Positions 12,701 through 24,300 of a stretch of DNA of 64,000 nt are shown here, one piece after another. The stretch is taken from the NCBI GenBank assembly GCA_029204225.1, contig CM055106.1, positions 34,630,361-34,694,360 on the forward strand, given 5' to 3'. Positions within the stretch are counted from its first letter, which is position 1, and the number at the start of each line of letters is the position of its first letter. The notes below the pieces were generated by a model. The model saw nothing but the letters and a program-made list of their open reading frames with translations, was not told the DNA's origin and ran no database searches. Source of the DNA: Diphasiastrum complanatum. Its lineage: Eukaryota; Streptophyta; Lycopodiopsida; Lycopodiales; Lycopodiaceae. A program made the translations under genes and the position numbers.

Positions 12701-13311
12701 CAGCTTCCCAGGAAGAGAATAGTTCCGTTGATTTGGAGGGAGTGTATGGGATGGGTACCGCAGATGGGGGAGCTGTGGGTTCTTGAGGAATAGGGATAGG
12801 AAGAAGGCCTGTAGGAGTGGTCAGAGCAATAGGGTGGGAGATTGATGGAGATGAGGAAGATGAAGAAGAAGAAGAAGATGAAAGAGAGGGAGGAACCACA
12901 GAGGATAAAGAAGAGAGTGAGAGTGGGGAAGAAGAAGAGGAGGAAGAAGAAGGTGCCACACCATCTGTAGGCAGCGATGGCAGGTCTGAGGACAGCGAGG
13001 GGGCAGCGATGGGGGAGGTATTAGTGTCTACAAAGAGGGGGGGGGGGGGGCTGTTTCCAGCAGCGATGGAGCAGCTGTCTCCATCAGCGATGGAGGAACT
13101 GTCTCCATCAGCGAGGGAGGGTATGTTTCCAGCGAGGGAGGGGGAGGAGACAGGAGCGATTTCAGCGAGGGAGGGGGAGGAGTCAGTCACGATTTCAGCA
13201 AGGGAGGGGGAGGAGACAATAGCGAGGGGGGAGCGGGTGGTCCGACGTGGGGGGAGCGAGGAGATGGCGCGAGAGACAGGAGGAGCAGATCCAGATCCGC
13301 GTGGAGCCATC

Positions 13312-13363
<52 letters not shown>

Positions 13364-16300
13364 CTGACTGACTGACTGTGCAAAAATGATAAAATGTCAA
13401 TGTATTACAAGCCTTCCCCAAATGGCCATGTCGTAGCAGAGCAAGCCTCATAAATATCATGTTTTGTACATGAACAAAAATTTGCTTGATATCTTATACA
13501 ACTTCTATGGTTGTCAAAGAATGAGTGTACACGATTGTCAAGTTTTTCTTTGTCTACATTCCCCTCGTGTTGGAGGTTTTCATGTTACTAGTGTTCTCAG
13601 TGTGCTAAGAAGTACCTTTTTGTGTTGAAGGCTTTTAGGAATTTCTTTTCATACTTAATTTATGAAGGTATTGACACATTTTCTTGTGATTATCTTGTCC
13701 GTTTTGAATCTTAAAGACTTTGACTTCTTTGCGGGCTAATCTTTCAACAAATTATGCGATTGGAATTTTACGTGGTAAAAAGGTTAGTGTTTTCTCGATC
13801 TGCAAGTCTTTCTGTAAATTGTTGAGGACCAAGCTGTACCTATTCCTCCTAGCAAGAAATTCATAAGATGCTCAATGGAATGGCCGCAACATGCGCCTGT
13901 AGTTTTGGGAGAACACTATCTCTTTGGCTGATAGAATTGGTGTTACGGTGTTTGTTATGGTGTTTCCTATGATGCAGTGCTACTTTAAAGCTTGAGCTTC
14001 TGGTGTCATTTTTGTTCTTGTTGATACTTCATCGAAAGCCTATCAAATATTTGAATTGTTAGCTTGTTGTTTGGGCTTTAGAGATTTTTTTTTAAGTATT
14101 CCTTGCTATAAGCTTCATGCTTTACTTGGGATCAGGACATATTAGAACTCTTATAAGTCATTCTTTCAAGTGTAGCCTTTTGAAAATAATCTTACTGAAG
14201 GGGCTAATTTTTGGAACACTTGTGATTATGTGTGATGATTTTCTTACTGTGATGTCGTCTTTGGCTACATCGAGGACATGCAAAGTTTCCTTAAGACTTA
14301 TGTTTAATTTATAGCAATCTGGTCTTGGCTTTAGTATCATCAATAGAATCATCAACAAAGCACCTCCTACAAACATTGTTATTGGAACTTTATATACTTC
14401 GCTCTTAGTAGTTGTGTCTTGATGGGAACATACAAAAGTGTCGCGCCAATTGTGCAAGTGGCCTTTTGGCATGTTCCATTCAAAATTTGCTTGTTTTGTA
14501 TTTTTTTTTTCAAAATACAAGGTTCTAGCTGTGTTGTCTCACAATTTTATGGACAAAAATAAACTATGCGTACAGGAGGAATGAACCTTAAACCAATGAA
14601 CATCTAGTCAACAATTTCACAAGTGCCATAATTTGAGAGGTACACGTAATGTAAAATCGTATATCTAGATATACCATCTAGTGTTAGAGAGAGGAGCAGA
14701 TTAATAGTTGCAAGTTAATATTTAGTATGTGGAATACACGATGTATTGAATCTGAACTATGTATTATGAATAGGGAAACTATTGTCTGTCGCCCCATCCT
14801 TTCTCTGTGCTTATGCATGTCATCGACTTTGCTCTGTCTCCTAATCTCATCCTCCACAGCTTGGCATCTAAGATAGCTGTGACAAGTCTAGCTTGGTCTG
14901 TTGTATCTGTACTTTCCTGTATCAACAAAGCTAGCCTTGTACTTTCAATCACATCTTGTTGAACATTAGCTATCATTCAATTATTGTGGCATATGATTGT
15001 AAGATCCATATTTTGTGCATGCATCTTCATTTTCCTACAAGATCTTGTACCTCTACTACCTTGGGACATCCTACATGCCATTTAACTTTTTGGTTGTCTC
15101 AGGAACATGTGGCTGTTTCTCCTTTGCACATATCTGGGCCTCATGGCAAAGGTCCTGTTCCTCTACCACATGGATAATGAACCATCTTGTGACTGTAACT
15201 TGCTAATGCCTCCTAAGTAGATGTTGGTGCTGATACCTCATGCATAGAATTTGGTGCTGTAGAAGAGATGTAAGAGTAGAAGGAGAAGCGACATGCTCAC
15301 TTTGAAAGTAAGCCAACGACGACATACACTTATCGTCTTTGCTACTGAGCCACACTATCATCCCGTTGTCTCTCCAGCCTCTCCAAATTCAACTCTCCAG
15401 CTCGTCAAATTATGGCATATTCTTCGTGAGATAGGGACATGACAGTGGCTGACATATGAAAACTTTGGTACATTAAGTTGTAGATTGTTGTAAAAGGACA
15501 TTACAATGACCTACTACATCTAAGACATCAAGATAAAAGATCTTCAAAAGAAGCAGTTAAAATGTATAGGTTTCTCTAGACATCATAACGACAAGTTGTA
15601 AAGTGCATTAGGAGCACCTGTTGTTGTTGGAAGATAGTGATAATGCCACGTTGTTCTCATTGATGCCAATTTGATAGAGCAAAAGTATGATGTGATATGG
15701 GAATACCTGCACTAGAGAGTCCAAAGGGTAATATGCATCTGAAGACCAGGAATGCCAGAGCTGAAAACAATGGATGTGGAGGTGCACAAAGATCCCAAGC
15801 TGTAGGAAATTTATAGGGACTTTGAATGTCAGGTAGGATTAGCTAAAATTGGCTTTGCAAATATCCATAATCATATGGCGCATGCAATTCACAAATTGAA
15901 TTGAAATTTTTTTACAAGTTTGAATGTATATCCTTCCAAACAATTGCAGAAAACATGATCACTTTAAAATCTTAAAAATTGTGAAGAACGATTAATATTT
16001 AAATTCAAAGACTAGATTTAAATTTTAAAGAATTGAGATATGTTAGATTAGAAGTATGCCACAGAACTGAAGGTAATCATATGGACCACTTGTAACAACA
16101 AAAATAGCTGATTTTGACATGCCTATGATTTAAAATAGCTCCGTCGATAGAACTAGAGGAGCCATTATATTCGAGATAATCTGTAACAATATTGCTATGA
16201 CTGGAAGCTCTATATTGAGTGAGAACTGCTATGATAAGACTGGACACTGGCATGTATAAGAACCACCCGGGTGGAAATTCTCCCCACTGAATCTTTCAAT

Positions 16301-18265
16301 AAGTCTAACCTATGAAGATGATGCTTCCATTCTCTGTGACTTGCAAGAGATAGAAGAAAATAATTGAGCTGTTAAGAAAGTTGCTATTGATGAACTTGCT
16401 GGTTTAAACCATGGGCTCTGATACCACATTAGAAAAATAGAGGATCAAGGTTTGTACGGTGGAGCGCCGAACAACTCGAGTTGATGAAAGCCACTTGTCG
16501 ATTCAACAGATATTGATGCTACAAGGTTCAAAATTGGAGGCACATCAATAATACCCTAGGTGTTTTTTCTGTACAAGCAGTAGAGAAATGTACTTGAGAA
16601 CTAACAATATAACATTTACACTTGAGTTGTGGAACTTGAAAGAGAATCCAAATGAACTATATGTGCCCCATTTGTACATTCCTATGCCTCATCCTCCTTT
16701 GCATGTGTTTGAGCCTCATTGCACAGATCATGTACCACTACCACATCTAGAACATCCTGAGATCCATCTCAGGGCCCATCCCTATTGGCCTGAGATTGGG
16801 CAAGTGTAATGGACCTGGGTGCAAAAACGAGGGTCCCCATTGATTGGGGACCCAACACAAAAGCGTGGATTCTGTGATTCACAATGCTTGTCGGCAGGGT
16901 TGTAGATCATGGCCCCCGCGAATTGCAAAATGCATAAAGAAATGGGGACACAAATTTTGCTGAATTGGGTCAACAAGGACCCAAATGGCACTTTCCCACC
17001 CCCATGACCTAGGCAGCACTTTGCCTCATCTGTCCTACGTGCAGACGGCGCCAGGCCCGAACCGCGAGAACTGACCGTGCTTACACCTCAAGGGCAGCAC
17101 CTTGACTCATCAAGTCCCCCGTTTTGCCGACCACCCCGACCGTGGACGCACCCGTGCTTACACTGTGGGCAGCACCTTGCACAACAGTTGTCTTGATGAA
17201 CCCCAAACAGTGGCCATTTCCGTGAGATCCGCATAGCTGACCGACCAGTCGGCTCTGATACCGCATGTAGCGCAGGCATCCCAAAGGGAGCCGAGAACCA
17301 CGACTTAGCTTCCCAGCCTTCTCCTCTTGCCATCCAAACCCACTTGACATACAAGCAGCCAACTCGCCAACAACGATCAGACTTAACCAACTTGAAGTTC
17401 CGAAAACCAACATTGAGATCCAACCTGGCGCCATGCCAGATCGGGGGTCCCGATGTGGGTGACTCCCCTCCAAGCAAGTCGCCCGACATACATCAAACTT
17501 AACCAACTCGAAGCTTCGTTACAAACGAGTAACATCCATTCCAAGCAAGCGGTCTGACTTACATCAAACTTAACCAACTGAAAGCTTCGTCACGAGCGTT
17601 GGAAGCCAACCTGGCACCACGCCAGACTGGACAGCCATAAACAGGTAACTTCCACCCAAGCAAGCCATCCAACTCAGCCGACAGGTTAGAGCTCGTTCCC
17701 CAAGAGCTTAACCCATTCACGTTCATGCAAGGAACACTCAGAACCACCACAAGCCGCGACAAATATGGAGACAACCAGTTCCTGGACCAAATGGTCCCGA
17801 CAGCATACCGCTGGCGCCACAGACCGAATGGTCCCGACGGCATACCGCTGGCATCCCGGGATACGACCCTCAGCTATGTGCCAACTTAAAAATTTTGAAG
17901 CGGCCTTACAACCGGCGCTTTTACCGAACACTGAAACCCAGAAGGTAATCAGAGTCAGTTTGAGAAAAATCCCACTTTTATTGATAAATCTGAGAAGGTT
18001 ACATTTCAAGTGTGTGATCGACCCTAGTCTCTGGGGCGCTAGCATGCCAAGGCGAGAGCCATGACAACATTCCAGCAAGGGAGGCTGAGACTTGGTTGGA
18101 GCTCGCCCTGAGTCGCAACCCGCACTCCCCTATAGTATTGGTGGGATTCGGCACCCCCCAGATGCTGGTTCTGGGTAGCCCACAGGTCGGCTCCAAATCC
18201 TGGCCATTGGGGACGGCCCTAACTTCTTTCTAGCTACCCATGCTAATGACTTATTTGTATGTACG

Positions 18266-18347
<82 letters not shown>

Positions 18348-21300
18348 TGTGTGTGTTACATAGATATGAAATATTGACATGTTCATTCAAATATGTTTGC
18401 ATTATTAGCACTTCATAGTTTTAGTTGGTATGGGCTTTCGAAACAATTATGTTTGAGTTGAATCACATAGATTCTTAGTCAAAATCATAGATGCACCGAA
18501 TCGCGATTCGCTGGGTCTGCAATTTGCGAATCGTGATTCTGCGAATCGCGATTTGTGACCCAGAATCGCAAAAAAAAAAAAAACAAATTCTGTTTTTTGG
18601 AAAAATAGCTTATGGATGAAATTTTTTTAGGGGATCAATGGTCAAACCAGCCTTTTGCCTCTTAGAAGTGCAGTAGATGAGGCACAAACAGATCTTATTT
18701 TTAGTAGCTATCCGGTTGTCATTTGCTCTGGTTTTCAGTAAGTGGTAATGCTACAGTTTGGACTATCAACTGTATGGATGATGATCACTTTTGCAATCAT
18801 TTCACTGGAGATGTGAGTGCAATGTACATACAGTTGGGGGCATAAATATTGGGCCCTTCTCGACGCGCATTTGGACCCCATTTTTATCTACAGGGGGGCG
18901 GTAGCATTTTTATCTACAGTGTCTATATAGCAGGAAGCTCTAGGGGGTTTGGGGGGTGGTAGCCCCCCGGGAAACGGGGGGGTGGGGGGTTTGGGGGGCA
19001 ACGCCCCCGAACGGCGGGGTCCGGGGGCTGTCGGTAGACCCCGGCCCCGACGGTAAGGCCTCTTCATGATTTGGCCTTCCAACTCTTTGAGTGAAAACAC
19101 ACTTTTTGGTGTTTCGCACCCGAAACAGTCAACAAATTACACAATCATAATGCTCTCAATCAGAGCTTTCATCTGATACCCATATCGCCTAAAAAAATTT
19201 CAAAAAAAAAAAACAATTCTGCGCGATTCTGGGAAAATCCCGAAACGCGTTTCTGAATCGCGATTCAGTATCGCGATTCAGAATCGCAGTGCATCTATGG
19301 TCAAAATGTATCTTTGCTACTGTTACATTTTATCTATGAAATTATTCTTTTACATAAACTTAAAATGTATGTAGTATGTATTATAAGGTATACAGTATAC
19401 TGCATGTCAACAAAGAGTTTATTTTGTACATATTTATATGTAATTAAAGTCTCCACGTATGATATATCTTGATTTTTCTATTGGGCTCCAAAGATGAAGT
19501 TTGAGAATCCATTTTTGGCTCTTACATTTATCTAAGCCTTTGGAAAGGATGTGCGTGTTGTACAGTTGCATTTGAGTCCTATTCATGCGGTTGTTCAGTT
19601 GCGGCCCTCAATGGGATACCTAGACAATTTTGACGCAACTAAGAAAAAGCTTGCTGCCAGTAGTTCAAACACCAAGGATGAAAATATGGTGGAAGCAGAT
19701 GGTGCAAGTGGCGATGAAGCTTCGGAAACAAAACCTGAAGTGATTGCCTTTAAGGTATTCAAGAATTATGTGTTCTTTTAATGGTTCCAGTTCAATAAGA
19801 TAGAGTGCTGGTCTAGGGACTATTGTTGGCTTCTAAGATAATGCATTGCTTTTTTTTTTTTTTCAGATCAGGCTATACAGAGTCTATAAGTAACGTTGCA
19901 TTTTTCTGAGCAAGTTCATTCTGAAATAAGAAGTTTTTAAATGTTACTTTATATTATTGGTGTAAATGGTACAGAAAGCTGAATATTTATGGTAGTAATT
20001 GGTGAAATCATAGGAAGGAAATTTATCAAATGTCTAGATCGAATGATCAAAACAAACATTGGGTCTCCTTGTTTGCACAACTTGGTAAGCTCATAGTGTC
20101 AGATCCCTGCAAACAATGCTTACCCTTGTAACTGCTTTGGCATCTTGCTGCATCCAATTAAAAGAGACGCTTTTACAGCAACAGGATCAGGAATCCTCTT
20201 TGAAGTAATTCTTATGAATTTGATCTTAATCACCGATGATAAATTTTTCATCAGTGGTTCATCTAGCTTTTGGTAATCGAGGGTCATCAAAGTGATTCAT
20301 TTATTTACTATGACTTGCCTGCACTGTATGCGCATGTAACGGTCTCAGGGGATTCATTAAGTATCTCGAAGAAAATAATCTTGAAAGTTTAAACTCCAGG
20401 GAAAATGTGCTAGCACTTGAAGATGAAGCTTTTCTTGAGTTTTCTCTTGTTTTTCCTTTATAATAACTAGCTTTAAAGGAAAAACAAGAGAAAACTCAAG
20501 AAAATTTAAATCTTGAAGTGTATACACATTTTGCCTAGGGAATTATTTTTCAAGTACTTCAATGTTACTAAAACCACATATGCAGAAGTAAATAATTTAG
20601 GAGTAAAAAGCAACGCACAGAAGTTAGATTTGTGAAAGATCTGTAAGACTCTTCATTAACAATAAATGATTATCAAGTATTGTCTGTTGGAACAACAAAG
20701 GATGGACAGAGACTTGTAGCAACTTGTATCTAATTGCTGACCAGCATTCAATTCTTCAAGGATCTCCTTTTTCTGCAAGAACCTTCACCTCCTGGCACCA
20801 ATGTCTTCTTCTTGGCAGAAGGTGGAAGATCTTGCATTGATGACAAATTGTGCAATTTGTGGCAGTTAAACTTGTAGTATTGGAAAAATTAACGGTACAT
20901 GGCAGGTGCAGCAATGGCTTGTCTTACAGTGTGGATGGATGACGGTACCATAAAAAAATCTACCGTCTAGCTTTTGGCAAGCCCAAAACTGGTTTCTTTT
21001 GCAGTGATAGAAGGTAGGAAAAGTGGGTCCATTGTGACTGGTATTTTATCCATAAAGAAGCATGCAGAAAGCTGGAACACAATCCAAACAAATCATAAAT
21101 GTGCAGGTGTTTAGAATCAGAAATACCGAACTAGTGTTTCAGCACAAGGAGTGTGCACTGTGCTCAGAGAGGGAGCAGAAATGACTAGCAATTGGTGTGA
21201 AAGAAAGTACATTAAGGACCATAAATGGATTCGTTCAATTCACAAGAGTGATTGGTTGCATTATTATCAACATCTCCATCAAAACTAGCACCTAGAATTG

Positions 21301-24300
21301 ACACAATGTAGATCTCTAAGCAAGCAATCGAAAGCAAAGTTTTGATGATCAAATAGACTTCACATGTGTGAAACACAGCCTCCAGTACAAACACAGACCA
21401 GAGAGCAAAGTACTAACACTAATCAAAGCATTGGATCTACAAAATGCATGCAAATAGAGAGATAGACTAGCTTGATGCAAAATCCTCAAGATTTCTTCAA
21501 ATTGTTCCTACCAAATGAGCTTCAAATTGGTGTATATACAAAAAGCTTGAGGCTAGGACCGACTTGACCTGTTTAACACGTGTAGGACAATTGTCATTTG
21601 GCTCCTCCTAAGGTCTCATACGAATCTATGGCCAGCAAATCAAATTGCATCTCTTGAAAAAAGCTAGAATCTAGGAAAATGCATTCTAACTTGAAAACTT
21701 GACTATTTGCCTTAATGGGTCTTGGGATTATGTACAAGCTAATCTATGCCTATGCTTCACACGTGGGAACAGGCTCCACATCTGTGGAATGACATTATGT
21801 ACATAAAATTGGCCTAATCAAGTTATATTTTGCCATATTTCTCACACTCCTCAAAAAATAGCTTGATTAAATATGAAAAGCTATACATAACTGCAAGGGC
21901 TAATTATGGCTTAATAAATACATCATTTGTAGGTACAAAAGTCTAAAAATCAGCCACAAAAACTGATGATGCACTATCACCATATCCATGAAAGCACTTC
22001 CTTGAAGTAGATCCATTTCCAAACGCCATGAAGAGCATTCCACCATCTTAGCACCGTTGCCATTGGTTCCTTCCATGCTTGGAGAAGATCCTTGATCCCA
22101 AAACTCCTCCTCCTTGAAAATCTTCCTTGAGAAAAGCCCTTTGGCCAAATTGCCTCATAATGATCACAAGATCAAGATCACAAAGATTAAGCATATGAAG
22201 ATTTCCAAGACTATGCAATGCTAAAAATGACAATTATTTTACATCATTTCTCTAATCTTGTATTCAATGCTAATCTTAAATTCAATGAGACTCAACACTT
22301 ATCATGGATATAAGTGTCCTTAGAGGATGATTCACTTATTCTCATAACAAGTTTACAAAATGCCTCTAAACATGAAAAAACACAATCATCCAACACTTGG
22401 ATGAAGTAACCAATCTTACTTGCATAAAATCCAAGAGCAAGTAGATGGATATACCAATCATTTGCTAATGACATGCTATCCAATGAAAGATCACAAAACT
22501 CCAAAGTCTTGTACTCCATCAAAGCATCATAGCTATCACATGAAGTTGCTTCATCAACAAAGGATGATTTAGCTACACAAGCTTCCAACTTCATTTTCTT
22601 AACACATCTACACAAGATGCTAAACATCATAGCTCTTATTGATAAAAAATAGAACAAATGATGTTTATCATCAAGAACTAAGAAAGATTCAAAAGAAGAC
22701 ATTTCCAAAATGCACCTTTGAGTGGATAGGTTCCAAGGATGTTGATAGCTTTGTGGTAGAACTTGGAAAGTGCAACTTAGGTGTTTTAGCCAAAGCACAT
22801 GACTCCCTTACATCACCACCTTTTGCCAAAGATTTAGGCTTGAGACTCCTCCTTGCAAATAGCATCCATGATGGGAAGATCCAATCCCCTTTGACATGAC
22901 TCCACTTGTGCTATCTCGTCCTCGGCCATCAATCCGTCATGTTTAGCTTTTACATATACAATGAGCATACAAGTACTCTACCTAGATGTGGCCAAGTGCC
23001 AACAGTGGCTGCATACTAGGGTTGGGTGAAAACCCCAGTTTGCCTTTTGTGTTTCATTTCTATCCAGCTATGTCTAGTCTTGCAGAGAGCATGCTGAGAG
23101 AAGCCAGCCGGCTTGATGGCACTAACTTTAGCATATGGAAATTCAAGATCAAGAACATTCATGAAGACAAAGAATGTTGGAAGCTTGTGACAGGTGAGGA
23201 GCCTGTTCCAACATCTGAACTTGAACTCAAGGACTATATCAAGAGAGGGGAAAAGGCACACAAGATCATCAACATGTCAGTGAGGGATAATGTGATTCCT
23301 CTAATCAGGTCAGCAAAAGGGCCTGTGGATGCATGGCACATTCTTTGTGCATTGTATGAGACAACAAGTACAACTAGATTTCTGTACTTGAAGAACAAGT
23401 TGTATACTCTCAGAATGGAGACAAGGGAGACAATTACTGATCATCTTACTAAGATTCAGGATATTAGATATCAGCTTTCTGTAATTGGAGAGTCTATTGC
23501 TGACAAAGACTTGGTGCCAATAGTTCTGAATAGCTTGTTATATGCTTATCAGAACTTTGTGATGATGATATCTGTCCCTACCTATGAACAAGTCTATGGT
23601 CTCTTGTTATAGGAGGAGATGAGGATAGTTAATCTCTCCAAGAGGGAAGATTTCCAGGAGCATGCCTTTGCTTCTAAGAAGAAGCAAAATCCAGCCAAGG
23701 ATAAGAAGAAAGGCAAAGGCAAGAACAAAGGAGCACCACAAACACTTGAGCAAGGAATGGAGAACTTGCAGATGTCAGAAGCACAATCCTCCTCAAATAC
23801 TTCTTCCACAACTTGAAGGAAGGGAAATTGCAATTACGGTGGTAAATATGGACACTTTGCTTTTGAGTGCAGGAAGAAGCTTGCACAGCAAAAGAAGGGC
23901 ACAAAGAAGCAGGGAGGAAATGTTGTTGAGAGTGTTGCAAGAGAGGAGCAGAGTGACATATGGCAAGCTGTGTTATTCTTTGTTGCATTGGCCTCACAAG
24001 CCACAACAGGTGCTAGAATTGACACAATGTAGATCTATAAGCAAGGGCAATCTAAAGCAAAGTGTTGATGATCAAATAGGCTTCACACGTGTGAAACACA
24101 GCCTCGTGTATAGACAAAGACGAAAGAGAAAAGTACTAACACTAATCCAAGCATTGGATCCACCAAAATGCAGAGAGATAGACTAGCTTGATGCAAAATC
24201 CGCAAGATATCTTCAAATTGTTCTTACCAAATGAGTTCCAAATTGGAGTATATGCTTCACACATGGGAACAAGCTCCACACGTGTGGAATGACATTATAT

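Larger units (their letters stand above)
8458..13310 (-). mobile_element. LINE copy B, near full length, antisense in RPC5 intron 2
   Basis: This is a non-LTR retrotransposon of about 4.9 kb with ORF1, an AP-endonuclease/RT ORF2, a CCHC-like end and a 3' stem-loop tail. It is bounded by (TC)24 at its 5' side and (TTTC)n(TC)n at its 3' side. Several frameshifts and a deletion after the RT catalytic box make it inactive. It inserted just upstream of copy A in the same orientation. Confidence 0.9.

Noticed and set aside
13195-13383. Frame with a long Ser-Leu repeat
   Set aside because: It is the translation of the (GA)24 tract; the real start of ORF1 is the Met just after it.
18888-19100. Pro-rich minus-strand frame in the hAT-like element
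   Set aside because: It follows from the G/C-run core and has no transposase motif.
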